Source of the DNA: Sanderia malayensis
Lineage: Eukaryota > Cnidaria > Scyphozoa > Semaeostomeae > Pelagiidae
DNA length: 64,000 bases
Reading direction: 5' to 3'
NCBI GenBank assembly: GCA_013076295.1
Contig: RQOL01000828.1
Span: forward strand, 2,604,001-2,668,000
In this document: in pieces, positions 1-13,400 of the stretch
Layout: the number at the start of each line of letters is the position of its first letter
Position numbering within the stretch: the stretch's first letter is position 1
Position numbers and translations under genes: made by a program
The notes under the pieces: model-generated
The model's input: only the letters and a program-made list of their open reading frames with translations
The model's database searches: none
What the model was told of the DNA's origin: nothing

Positions 1-1
1 T

Positions 2-3000
2 AGCGAGCTGGAGAAAGATGACAAAGATCAATCTAAGAAGGTACGATAAAGGAAGCTTCAAGTTTGCTTTATTTTTCATTGTAATTCTTGATGTGATATA
101 CAGTGTCTCGTGTATTAATGTTTGACTCTGTTACTGATATTCTGTTCACGTTTGTGCAGGACACATCTGAAGGCAAAACTAAAGAAGGAAGACCAGAGGG
201 GTGGGAGGAACAATCTGCTGGCTTTCAGAATCAAATGCAATACAGACATCCTCATTGGATGAGTGGTCCATTTCCACCTCATTACGACCCTAGTAGGGGA
301 CCACCTCCTTCACAGGGATACCCCTATCCGCATCCTTGGATGTATCCAATGCATGGTGCTGCGTATAGAATGCCTGGCATGCCGCAACAACAACAACAAA
401 GAAGCCAAGACAGTGGCTCTCCATCTGCAAGTCGTGCTGGAATGCAGAAAGACGGCTCTTCACCTGGTCCTCAACAGGCAGCAGATAAAGTAGAAGGCAA
501 GGATGTGGCTGAGAAGCCTGTCAGTATAGAAAGAAGGAAGAGAACGGAAGATGTCGATCCAGCAGATGCAGAAAGACGCGCAAAAGCAGCTGAAAAGCTT
601 CAGGCTCTTGAAGCCAAGATGAGACAGCGAGACGAGATGGAGAGGAGGCGAGAGAGTGAAAGTGCGAGCAGCAAATCTGGATACCGAGATCGTTTGGATA
701 GTGATACAAGTGATTCGTCTAGAGGTGGCTCACAGCGTGCAGATAAATACAGCAAGTCAAGCAGAGAAAAGCCACCAAGGTTCAAGAAGCAAAGCTCTTT
801 ATCAAAGGCGGGAAGAACTGGAGAGTCCGAGGCTGATGGTACGTTATTATCATTACCATTATGATTATAACCACTTATCTCTTTTATCGTTGCTATTTGT
901 GAAGGAATATATCCAAGTTACATGCGTAACTATATTGATTCATAAAATAATTAAACGAATAAAAACCAGTTACGTTATAGATTATTACGACGTTTCAGGC
1001 TTGATCTGTTATCAAGTTAACACTCGTAACACTTGACACTCGTCAACACTCGTAGCACTTGATAATATCAAATTTTTATTGATGAGATTTCATACTCGCC
1101 TGTATCAGGCTAGCTGGATATTTTCAAGGTATTTATGTTGCAGGCTACGTATGTTTATCATAACCTCATGCATTGTTTGTTATTGTTTAGCAGCGGATGG
1201 TGGACAATTTACTCGTATCATGAAGAGAAAAGACAGCTTGAAGTCAGACGATGCTTCCAGTATTCATTCTCAAGACAGCTGGGTTAATATACCGACTAAC
1301 GAGCAAACAGATAGATACGATGCTGCAGATAATTTAAAGAAAGGTGATGATAGAACTAGAAATGATCGAGATAGCAAGGAACTACGAAAGTTCGAAGGTG
1401 AAAGGGATGGTAGAAGCAGCGATAAACAGCGTGATAGGGATGTAGATGATCGATCTCAGCAAGAGAAGGAAAGAACGAAGGGTCAGGAGGAGACGAAAGC
1501 AGATGGTAAGAAGGAAACGAAGAGGTATGATTATAGACAGGATAAAACGAAGTTAAAGGACAGTAGCAGAGGTGATGGTCGATTGGAGAGGAAAGAGCAA
1601 GATTTAGATGCCGGGAATAGGCCACGCGATGATAGAAGGTATCGTAGTGATGAAAGAAGGTCGACTTCTCGTTGGAAAGACAGAGAGGATAGTAGGATGG
1701 ATGGGCGAAAAGATAGGGACGTGTCTGCCAGGAAGATCAGTGACGAGGCAGGTGGTGATCAGCGCAGACCAGAGTCAGGTAAAAAGGATGAGAGTGCTTC
1801 ATCGTCAACGAGAAGACAGTCGGAGGATAGAGAAAAGAAATCTGGTCGGTATCAAGATGAGAAGGTTAAAGATGGTGACCGCGTTTTCAAGCCTGCAGAG
1901 CCGAGTAAGACGAAGCCAATGCCATCTAATTTAAAGCAGCTAGAGAAGAACAGAGCGAAAAACGCGGCAATACGATTGACGCAAAGCAAGGATGATAACA
2001 AGGACAGAGCAGGTGACAAGACACAGCAGGAGAAAGGAGGTGAATCGAAAAAGCCATCTGCATGGGCGCAAGTGGTGAGTGGTGAGACAAATGAAGGGAC
2101 AGTCAGTGGTGATGGAGGAAAACCGAAGAAAACATTGAGGGAGATTCAGGAAGAAGAGCAACGCCAAGAGAATGAGAAGAATGAGTCGATAGAGAAAGAA
2201 GAAAAATTGAAACAAGAAACGAGAGATAAGAGGTATTCGCCAAGTGAAATGGATGCACGCAGGCAGCCAAGAGGTCCAAGAGATCAGAGGAGATATGATG
2301 ATGAAAGGAAATATGAGGATCACAGGAAGTACGATGATGAAAGGAAATACGATGATCACAGGAAATATGATGATCACAGGAAGTATGAGGATCACAGGAA
2401 GTACGATGATCATAGGAAGTACGATGATCAAAGTAAATACGATGATCAGAGGAAATATGATGATTCGAATATGCGACGACGATATGACAGGAGCGATCAA
2501 GACAACTACCAGGATCGTAGGGACCCTAGAAGAAAGACAGAACCTGCTAGCCGTGGTGGTAAGAAAGGTTATGCTGAATACAGAAGCAAAGATAGGCATG
2601 GCAGTGCCAGCAGGGAGGATAGGTACAGCAAAAGCAAAGATGAACAGAGCACTAGACGATCTGATGATAAACGTAGGCATGGTGAAGATCGGAAGAGGAG
2701 GTATGAAGAGACTGAAAGAAGTGAAGATACTCGCAGCAAAGCTGATTATTTGGATGGTGTTTTCGAGGAGAGAAGAACAGGAGTAGTGGAAGGAGGAAAA
2801 TCGCAGGAAACGTCTGACAGGCAAGGTGAAAGAAGGAGGTCTTCTGACCGAGGAAGGGGCAGCAGAGGTGGTAGAGTGACAGCTTATGCAAGAGGAAGGG
2901 GGAGATCTCGAACACCTGGCCAACGTGACAGTAACTACGGCTCAAAGACACTGCAGCCTGTCAGCCTTGAGAGTTTGTCGGACAAGTCACAGGAATCTAA

Positions 3001-6000
3001 CAAATCTGATACGAAGGAGACTCAAGTGAAAGAAGACGAAGCTGGTGCGGAGGTGAAGGATCAAAGAAGAGCAAAAGAGAACAGAGAGCCAGTTGAAAGA
3101 AGAGATAAAAGATCGGAAGAACGAAGACGAGGATTGGCAAGAGGTCGTGACAGTTACTATGATTACCAGGACAGTAGAACTTCTTCACGCTATGATAATA
3201 AGAGAGAAAGTACTCGTGGTAGAGGTCGTGGAAGGGGCTTGAGAGCTTCTGGTTCGTCTGAGAAAAGAGAGACATCTGAACAGGATATTTGGAAGCCGAT
3301 AAAAAGTGCCGAAGATAAAAATGGGGAGACTGTCAAAGACGGAAAGAAAGAGGATGGCAGTAAAGTAAGCAGTGCTCAGCAGAATGCTGCCAGTGATTAT
3401 GATGATGCTGAAGCTGATGTTGATGATGATGATTACATAGATGGTAGTGATAGCGAGGAGGAATCGGAAGCCGCTAATAAGAAAGATGATTCAAATCAAA
3501 GTCAGAGTCGTGGCGGTAAGGGTCGCATGACAAGTAGAAGCTACTCTGAAAGATCACACGATGAACGGAAGCATGACGGAACGTTCAAGTCAAGGAAAGT
3601 ACCGCCTCGTTTTCAGAGGAAGGTTGAAGGCAATTTAGATCAGCACAGAGGTCGTGGGCCTCGTGTTCGGGGAACGAGAGGTCGTGGAAGATCCTATCCA
3701 GTGTATAGCACAAGAGGGGCTAGTGCACGAGGCTACGGTAGACCAACGTTGTCTCGGGATCGCAAGGCGAGCAGCTCGCATAAACATGATGACGATGACG
3801 TAAGTGGAGATAGTGACGATGATACTTTTCATTCAGCCGATGGCTCAATAGCATCAGCTGACGAGGACCAGGCTCGTGAGAAGGAGCATAAATCACACAG
3901 TAGGGATTATGAATCGTCCAGGCCGTACACGAGTCGTGGGAGCAGGCATTCGTCAAGGAACAGTAGAGGTGCGGCAAGCACAAGAGGAGGTCGTGGTGGA
4001 TCGCGCGGTTCTCGTGGAAATTCTAACACGAATCCTTTTTTAGGCGATAGGCAGCAGGATAGAGTAGGCCACATTGATGCCTCAGAATGGGGTACAGCTC
4101 TTCCTGCTGCCGATAAGCCGTCTTTTGCAGGATCTAAGTCAGGATCAACTGAGGATAAACCTGCGGCAAGATCTCTGTCACACTGTGACAGTGACGTCAA
4201 GACTTTCAAGCGTTACACCGACGGGAAAGGTGGACATCAAACGACTAACGAATCATTGTCCGAGTTTTCGGAGCCACCGAAGAAGATGGCCAAGTCAAAG
4301 GTGACAGAGAAAGTCGATATTAGGAGACAGTTTGATGTGAATAATATACGTAGTGTTGTTTGTATTGACTTCATACCTCAGAACGAGCAGGCTGTGGAGG
4401 ACCCGTCACCGTCTGAGAATGATGGATTTACGACAGTGTTTTCACGCAAGTCGCAGAAGGTGCTGCGTGAGAAACAGAGGGAAGAAGAGAAACGCAAGAT
4501 TCACGATGAGATGTACACAAAGCCATTGAAAAGAACAGGTCTTGATGCAAAGGAATCGAACCAAGCTAAACACGGCAAGGCTCAGAAATCTCAAGATCAC
4601 CAATCACAGAAACTAACACAGAATTATCCTCAGACTTCCACGGGGCCGGTTGCTGTGAGTGATGTTGGTGCACAGAGTCAGACGAGCAATGCTGCAATGG
4701 CTGCTGTCGGTGGCTGGGAGCCAGCCCAGGCTTTACTCAGAGGTGTGCAAAGTGTGGCAGTAGCTGCAGACACTATCGAAGTGGCAAGCAAGACAACCAC
4801 TATACCAGCACCACCTCCAGCCATCAACGCATGGAAACGACCACTGAGCTTTGCATCGTCCCTCAGCAGTACGACTACAACTGCCATTCATTCAGGTACT
4901 GTTCCCTTGCCAGATCCAAAAGCTGTTGGTACTGGAAAGCCGAATTCATCGCCTGCAAAGCAGGTAAGTTTTCTAGCTATATGTACATCCTGCTCTCTTC
5001 AAATGCTGCTTGACACGTTGATGAAAATGCAAATGTCTATATGCCAAGACGCCACGATTGCTCGAGGCACTGAAGCACTACACAGCGTTGCATCATAATA
5101 TTTGTGCATACATGGATAGAGTTGATGTCTTTTGTAATGTGCTTGAGTTTTTTCTAGTTCTTTTTCATTTGATATCAGGTCAACTCGACTTTGCAGGCTA
5201 CTTCCTCCGGTGAAGTCGGCTTCTCCGAACTACCCGTCAATGACGATGCAAAGATGCAAGCAATAGATGCAAAGAGCTCAGAGCATGCCACTGCCGGTGA
5301 TGCCAGGCAAAAGACGCGTAAACAGGAGCCACGTAAAATCAACAAGGGAACGAAAAGAGAAACCGCGCCTCGGTTCCAAAACATGACCAAAGGCAAGGGC
5401 ATGTTGAATACGAGGCTAGTGAATGGTGATATGTCGCAACAGAAGAAAAAGATATCGGCCACAGCAGAAGATGTCCCTGCAGTGGAAGTCAGCACTGTAA
5501 GCATCTATATTTACCCCCTGAAATAAAGTCATTTTTGTGGTTTTTTTACAGATGAAATGGCCCAGCCAGGGGGTTTGACTATGGACTATGTAGGTCATAG
5601 ATTATTGATAGTACCATTAAAAGTAGCTTTTGATTACTGTTTGATTTTTCATGTTGTTGTCTTTCAGTTACAGGGGGAGGACAGAGCACCTGGAAAGCGA
5701 CCTGACAACTCGAAGCTCAGACGATGCAATAGCGAATCAAGTAAAGAGGAACCGGTCAGCGGACTGCCTGCGCTGCAACATGGCGAGCAGCCAGTGATCT
5801 CATTCATTCAAGATGAACCTGAAAGCCGCAAAGATTTGGTCAGCGGTGATGAACGCACTGGACAGGTAATTTAGGTTATTTTTATTAGCATCATTTACTT
5901 TGGGGACGTGGGGGTGTCTTTGAGGGATGTTTTCCTGCGTCAACGCTCGAATATGTTCCCAAGGGTTTTCGTATTTGCTTGTTCTGTTGATAGTTTTGAG

Positions 6001-8877
6001 TTTGAGTTTGCTTGAATGTTTGTTATTGCACAGGTTCAAGCACAGAACCGCTCAAAAGACAATGAAAGTGCCAAGGACACTGCAAGATCTGTGATCAAAT
6101 CACTGGCAGACGATGACGAGAAGAACCTTGAAACGAGATCACTACCCAGCACTACACCACCACTGGTTGTTGAAATACACGCTCCCAGATCCAACGGTCC
6201 GTCTAGTGATCCAGGAAAAAGACCTGCCTTGCCCGTCTCTCACTCATTAACCCAAGAAGTCAGTGAGATGAGTAAAAAAGTCCTTTCAGCCAAGAAGATA
6301 TGGGATAATGTCATCACGCCTGTATCCGAAGTTTCCGTGACATCTTCAAGCGCTGGCATGAGTACGTGGAGTGAAGAGGATGGTACTGGCGATGCAGCCT
6401 CTACAGTGCAAGCAAGCAGTGTTGATAATGCAAGCAGTAAAGAGCATACCGTTACACAAGCACCTGTTGCTTCTGTCAAATCGTTGCAGAGCAGTATGGG
6501 CGACTCGAGCGCATCAGAGTCGACGACAAGTAATAGCAGCCTCGTTTCGAAGAAAACGATTATCGAGCCTCAGAACAACGTGTGCAAGGTGAAGCCACAG
6601 CAAAAACAATCGCAACAATCTGTCGAAGATAAACAACCGCTAATGACGTCATACGCAAACCCGCAGCTCTTCCAGTCACAGTTTCCGTTCCAACAGTCGT
6701 ACGCGTTGTCAACTCAGTCGTCTTCGACTTATTCGAAAGTACAGCAACAGTCGTACGTCATGTCAGATACGACGCACAGCAATGCAATCTTTTCGCAGCA
6801 CGAAGCAGCAGCAACACGCAGAGATCAGCAGCAACAAATTCCTTTGAATATCCAGCATGTTCGACCAGCCTCGCCTCTACCCCGTCAACAGCAACAGGAC
6901 ATTCTGCAAACCTCCGTAATGCTCGGTAATATCGGCAATATGTACGGCACGCCAGCGATTCAAGGCACACAGCAAAGTCAAGTGCTTTGGCCCGTGGTAT
7001 CACGAGCTGCAATGCCTTCATCACCATCGACTTATTTATCGCAGCAAAGCCACGAACAGCAGTCGGATAGCGTGTTGAATCCATCCGTGACGTTTCCATC
7101 CACGCCGATGTACATGACGTTTGACCAAGGCACGAGTTCGATACTCTCAGCTCAGAGGATCAATTCTCACATGCAGCAAACGCAGGCTCTTGGACTCGTC
7201 ATGCCCCAACAGACGTTGCGTACAGGCTCAATGCTAAACGTAATGCGAGCGAATCAGTCTTCAAAAGATAATCAGATGTTTAACATGAACATGGGCCTAT
7301 CGTCCAGTCCATTTCACCAAGGCAATGATCTTCAGATGCCTGGATCGTCGCAATCTGACATGACGAAACACGTCAATGCGAAGCCATTTCAGCCGAGCTC
7401 GAGAGCAAGTCCATCGTCACAAATGATCAACCATCAACATTCCCAACTGATGGGCCATTTTAACAAACTAATCGGACCGTCTGTGAACATACAACAACAG
7501 CAACAACAACAACAATCGGGTGGTCAACAGTTGACAGATCATCACCACACCGGATTGAGTTATTCAGATAAACAGCACACCATGCAACAGTTACAAGGTC
7601 ATTCCGCCCAGCAGCCATCGCAAGTGCTGGCAGTACAACCGCACGCATCGATGCCACATTCCACACAGCCTGCATCTGCATTGCAACATCAGGTGCAACC
7701 ACTGGCACTTGCACCTCAACAGCAACAGCCTACAGGACACCATTACATGCAGCATCATTCCTTCCCGAGCTCGCACGTTGCCGCAGTGGGACCGCGCTCC
7801 GGTCAGAGCAGAGCCGTCTCTGACAATAACCCAACGCTGTCGAGTCAAACTCGCATGGGAACACTTTCACCTGTCGACCCTAGCTTGCATTTCATCCACG
7901 CTGGAGGAACCTCGTCAATGAAGAATGTGCCGAGAAATCGACAACACAGCGCCCAGCTGATCCACTCTGCTAACCATTCGGCCAATCTTGTACCAGTCAT
8001 GCAACAGAAACAAGCATTGCCGACTCATACGCCACAGACGCGGCCTTTCATCGTGCGTCCGTCGCAGACATTCCCACCGAAATTTCAGCACGCATTTCCA
8101 GGCCCGATCAAACGACCAACTAAACCTGTGGGTAATCAGCCCTTGCCTGGCAACAAGCCGAAACAACCCGTGTTGCCGATCGTGAAGAGCGCAGATGCAA
8201 ACCAAGTTACTGTACCGGCAGTAACTTCGGCGTCTGGTACAAGTAATGCCGCTGCTTCCAGTTTCAGGAAGGAAGAGCATCAGAAGATGATCGAGGAAAC
8301 GAGGAAGTATTTTGCTTTGAATAAACCAGAGCCTAAGCCAGCTTCTGTCGCATCATCCTCATCATCATCCAATAACAACAACATTGTAAGCAGCAGTGTC
8401 AGCTCAACTCCGCAAAGCATAAATGTATCATCTACAGTGCCAACAGCAACATCAACTGCGCAGATCTTGATAGCACGACCTGTTGAGACGAAAGCTGATG
8501 AGCGAGTAACTGCGCCAGCGTCATTCTCTTTGAAAGAAGACGATGTGGGCATCCCACCAGCTGCCATGCTCAACGATCCATCTGATATCGTCTCTATTAT
8601 TAAGAGCAATCCGTCTTTGGCGAAAGCGTTCAAGAATCCTGCAGCTGCTAATCAAAGGCCGGAGAAGGCAGCCACCCGTCAGAATAACAGGAGGAGCTTG
8701 CAGAGAAATGCGTCAAGTGACAGGGATGAGAAGTCAGTAAAGAGTGAAGCCATCACTTCTTCGTCTTCGCTGCAGGCTGCTCAGAAGTCCGGAAGTACAA
8801 GCTCGTTGGCACAGCAAGCTGAACACGGCAAAACTGCACAGAAAATACAATCCGAGGGTATTTCTGCGTCACAATAG
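2..8877 (+). CDS. PRRC2: PRRC2/BAT2-like large disordered protein, 5'-partial
   Basis: Exons read as 2-40, 160-838, 1191-4963, 5179-5496, possibly a 21-nt exon 5552-5572, 5668-5865 and 6034-8877 (stop TAG). Phases agree throughout, giving about 2,620 codons in the window; the start lies upstream. The second exon has the Pro/Tyr/His-rich stretch (WMSGPFPPHYDPSRGPPP, then YPYPHPWMYP) and the charged coiled coil starting near ERRKRTEDVDPADAERRAKA, as in PRRC2A/B/C. The giant third exon is Arg/Asp/Glu/Lys-rich with RGRGRG (RGG-like) patches, an SAWAQVV motif and a KYDDHR tandem repeat. The last exon is Gln-rich with poly-Gln tracts. PRRC2 proteins are cytoplasmic RNA-binding, stress-granule and translation-associated factors; a role here is inferred from the family. 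The 21-nt exon is uncertain because its donor (gtttga) is weak. Confidence 0.8.
2295..2468 (+). repeat. Tandem 18-bp coding repeat (KYDDHR) in PRRC2-like exon
   Basis: About ten imperfect 18-bp units encode K-Y-D/E-D-H/E/Q-R. Unit boundaries keep the frame, so it is a coding minisatellite of alternating acidic and basic residues with a Tyr. Individual units differ by single codons (DDH, EDH, DDE, DDQ). Confidence 0.85.
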
Positions 8878-10446
8878 ATGTTTTATTGATCTTCTTCGAT
8901 TAACTTGACTGAAGGATGTTTTCTCCTGAGGACATTTATCGTTATTCTCTGATTCATAGTGTTGGCTTGTATCATTTGCAATTTTAAATCCATTGCTGTC
9001 TCTAATTGCTACGGGAATTTGATGGCGTGGAACTGATCCCGTTCTGATCATGTTACATTTGGATTGCTATTATAAAAGTCATTGAATGCATGTCGTAATG
9101 TTACTCATTTATACTCGACTATGTTTTAGACGAGCTTTGACTCGATCGGAAACTGTTAAGTTCACCATTCGTAGCCCCGATCGTTACCTTATGCATTGAT
9201 TGTAATTTAAAACCTGTACTTAATGATAGAGAGAAGACGTTAAATCGGATAGATGGACACTGAATTATGTAGAAAGGTGTTCGTTTTCGTGTTTCAAACT
9301 GTGTTTTGTAGTTATTTTCTTCTCAACACTAACTTGTTGTAATGTTGGCAAACTTAACGCTTTATTATTTTTGTTAGCTGTATTTCGTCGGTTGTGGCCT
9401 TTATTTATGACGCCACATATAACTGAATTACAAGTTAAACTTGCGGAAATTTAGGCAACATTATAATCACTCCATTCGTATTATTATTATTATTATATTA
9501 ACTGATATTATTGTTAGTATTATTATTATTATTATGAAAAGGTTTGTTGTGGTGATTTCAAACCTGAGTTAACTAATGTTGGATGTGATTGCTATGGAAG
9601 TAAGCTGTTTGCTTTATTTTGCGAATCCACAACAAGGTTTCGTGTTCAAATCCAAGTGATTTTATTGCGTTTACTTCTCTGCGCCTGCGCACATTTGAGC
9701 GCGTAGTTTTGGCTCGTTTTATAACGATCCTTATTTCATCCAGCAGCTGAGTAAGACTTGATGTAAGAATATCCTAAGATACAGAGCTGGAGCTAAGGTT
9801 AAAGTAAGGTTTTGGGTTTAGGTTGGCATATAACATATTTAGGAGCATTGGAATGTTCTTACATGAAGAACTTGTCATCAGGTGCCTTGCTTCAATAATA
9901 ACGGTTTCTCTGTGGTTGTGGTGGAGTGAACCTCGGAAACCGATAGAACAAGATGGTTAAAACTACAAAGATACTACAAAATGTAAAAGTCACGAAGGTG
10001 CTGTTATCTTGGTTCGAACCTCCAACAACAGTGTTCAATGTTTATCCATTATCGCCCATTAGCAAACACCCACTGAACTCTACAATCAATATATCCCAAT
10101 CTTATATCTTAAATTCTTCCATTAGCTTCTACTGTGTTTTGTTTAGTTCTTCCTTGGGTTCTCAGTTTGCTAATTGTCATGGGAGATGATATTTGACTGC
10201 ACTCCTATTTAGGGCACTTAACACGCCTTACCCTTCCTGTACAATTATATTGCATAGCCTCGTTCTGATAATAACAGCTTTCATTTCCTGAGGGAAGAAA
10301 AATTTTTGTTGTGCTCACATTCTGTTTTGGTCGTTTTTCATTGTTCAACGGATGGTGGTCCGCTGCTTTCATGCGAGCAGAATTCAACTTTACTTTCAAA
10401 TAACGCAAGTTAGTCATAGATAAATATTCTAATACTTAAGACCAAC
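8878..10446. other. 3' UTR and intergenic spacer
   Basis: Between the PRRC2-like stop codon and the galactosyltransferase start. It is AT-rich and holds an (ATT)n microsatellite at about 9476-9535. No coding region is supportable; the open frames at 9953-10189 and on the minus strand at 10205-10417 show no recognisable domain. Confidence 0.6.
9476..9535. repeat. (ATT)n microsatellite
   Basis: Two runs of ATT/TTA triplets separated by a short interruption, in the spacer downstream of the PRRC2-like gene. Confidence 0.9.
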
Positions 10447-13400
10447 ATGGATGTTTTACTGAGATATTTTTTAGCGTTTGTTTTTGTTGGTATTTTCGTT
10501 TTGAACTGTGCGGAGTTCACACTGCAAGATGAGACAGAAGAAAAACAACCGACCGTACTCTTAGCTGTAATTGCAAGAAATGAAGAGGCTACTTTACCAA
10601 TTTATTTTGGATATATTGAGAGCTTAAATTATCCCAAGAAGAGGATTTCAGTTTTGTAAGTAATCAAATCAAATTAAATTTCAAGCAAAGAATGTACATA
10701 AAAGTAAAAGCTAGGCCACTATACCCACCTCTACCACATTTTTGTCTTGTCTGAGTCGTTGATCCTCAGGGCAATACGGAAATTTTTATGCAATCAAAGA
10801 TTAAAGGATATTCTAAATACCTTTTCTCTTTAACTTTAGTAACTTTAATCCTCACTTTATTTTGACGAGGTAAGGATTAAAGTTTCTGCATCGCAATCCG
10901 GGTTAATTTTGTTGTCTCTATATATGACTAGGCAGACTACCCCAAGCCCAAGCCTGAAAGACCCCCCAAAACTCTCTCAGGCTCAATGATTTTATTTATT
11001 GCAATATCTGGAAATGTCAGGCTTTCTCTGTCAACATAAAATTTCACTTTTTTCAGTATACAGACAGACCACAATGAGGACAGAACAGAGCAAATGCTGA
11101 AGCAGTGGATGAAACATGCAAACCAAGTTTACCATGATATCAAACTTATTTCTGACCCATTTGAAAAGTTCTACAATGATTCACAAGGTCCAAATGATTG
11201 GTCTCCAAGAAGATATCATCAACTTGCAAAGTTAAGACAGAATGCACTTGACGAAGCAAGAAGGCAAAAAGTTGACTACTTACTTGTAAGTACAAAGTCT
11301 AAGTTAAACTACTATGAAGTTCTCATGTTTTAAACTTTGAATGTTAATGGCCAGCCTAATGGATAATTATTCCACAAATATTTATCCATTTTGAACGCCT
11401 ATAAATCTTTTGGATGGTTTTGTCAATTCTTGACAAAACAACTTCCGTAATATATCTTTAGATTTTGTATAAAGTTGTACTCTTAATTTCAAAGCAGTTT
11501 CCTTGTTTTTGAATTTAAAATAAGCTTCAGGAAATAATTAGACAAATTCTTTGTTGTCCAGTTTGCAGATTGTGATAACTTTCTGATGAATCCAGAGACG
11601 CTAAATGCACTCATTGCCCAAAAGAAGTAAGTAAAAAGCTATAAATTACAGGAACATATATTACACCCTTATATATGTGTAAATATTTATACACGGAAAT
11701 AATGTTGCTGATTCAATGTATCAAATTCTTTTTTGCTATTTGATATGTATGACAAAAAACGCGGCAGCCGTTTTATGGCTTTGCGGTTAATTGAAGTTTT
11801 ATTTCCAAATCTTTAAAAGGGGCACGTTGTATGAGAGGAATTTCTAATAACAAGTCATTTTTTTGATTTCTTATTTTTCACATTTCTCCCTCTCATCTCA
11901 TTTCATTCTCACACGATGCTTTAATTTCATTGGTAGGTTGATAGTCGGGCCCATGCTTCGAGTTTTCCACAATGAAACGCTATTTTCGAATTTTTGGTGC
12001 GGTATGAACGAACAGGTATTAATATAGCAATAATGATGATGATGTAATTATAATGATATGTTTAATATGTTTGTTAATGTTCCATTCATGCTCAATTCAA
12101 CCAAATTTATCGAAAACTCGGTAAGTTTGGTGGCAATTTTTGCACCGGCTCAGGTTTGTGTACTTGCAGTTTTGAAATATGTACTTGCGTGTGCTTAGAT
12201 TGCCTGACTTGATGCAAGTTGAGGATAACCACAAGTCCATCCTTGCCCCCTCAGTCACTGCGCCTAATCCTTGCTGCACGTTTGTTATTTGTTTTTCTAT
12301 AAGAAAGTGCGAAAGTGCCGACTTTTTACCCAGCTTATCAAAGAATTGAGAAACTTGTTGATTTTTGAAACCTAAGATAGTTGACAAAGCTAGATGCTCA
12401 ACATTTGAAGGAGGGATTCCTGTGCAGTGCAAGCGCGAAATACAGTCAAATCTCCATAGTTCGAACTCGTGTAATTCGAACTCTACCTAATTCGAACGAA
12501 ATTCTCTGTCCCTTCAAGGATCACTAATGAACCAATGAACCAACTCAACAAACCTTTATAATCGGAACTTTTTGTAATTCGAACATTTTCACGCTTTCCC
12601 AGGGTGTTCAAATTAGACAGAGTTGACTGTATCTAATTCTGTGACTTTCATGTTACATGTGTGTCAACAGTTGATCTCAGAATGTTTCACCACAGCATTG
12701 CACCTTCGCCAATGTCAATGCGCATGCTCAGTAACGTAAAACATTTCAATTGCTGCTAGGAAAGCCTTGAGAAATTTTCATTTCAGTACAACTGAAATTG
12801 GCAAACTGCTTAAAAAAAAGCTTGAATACTACTCTAAAAACCTGTAAAATCCTTTATACAGTATTTATTTCCTATATTTTTCTTAGGGTTACTACAAGAG
12901 AACGCCTGAGTACATGCCAATTCTGCATCGAAAGAAGAAAGGCTGTTTCGAAGTGCCAATGATCCATTCGACATATTTGATTGACTTGAGGGCGGAGAAA
13001 ACGAAGCAACTCAAATACGACCCACCCTCAGAGGTCTACCATGGAGAAATTGACGACATTTTGATTTTGGCGCACTCGGCAAGAACATCTGGTAAGAATT
13101 ATCGAATTTTTAGCTTCCAAATAAAAGAGATAATTTGATGTGTTTATAATTTCGCAGTGCTTTTTGTAGAAAGCTAAGAGCCAAAGAGTATTGCTTATCG
13201 CTAATTATGTTTCTGATGTTTTCTTGCTTGTTGTTTTAAGGAATAAAGATGCATGTTCTAAATGATGTTGAATATGGACGCATGATGACCGCAGCCCCAG
13301 CTTCGAGTAGTTTGGAAGACGATGAGATTGCGTTTACGGATGCAAAAGTCGATTGGATGGGTGAGTGTTGGTTTGATTTGATATTCGCGATGGTTGGTTG

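Noticed and set aside
1079..1190. Upstream part of the long open frame containing the giant PRRC2 exon
   Set aside because: It precedes a clear acceptor (TATTGTTTAG) that joins exon 160-838 in phase, so it is intron.
1940..2923. 327-codon open frame on the minus strand
   Set aside because: It is the antisense shadow of the Arg/Asp-rich PRRC2 exon and its hydrophobic runs come from complementing the charged repeat.
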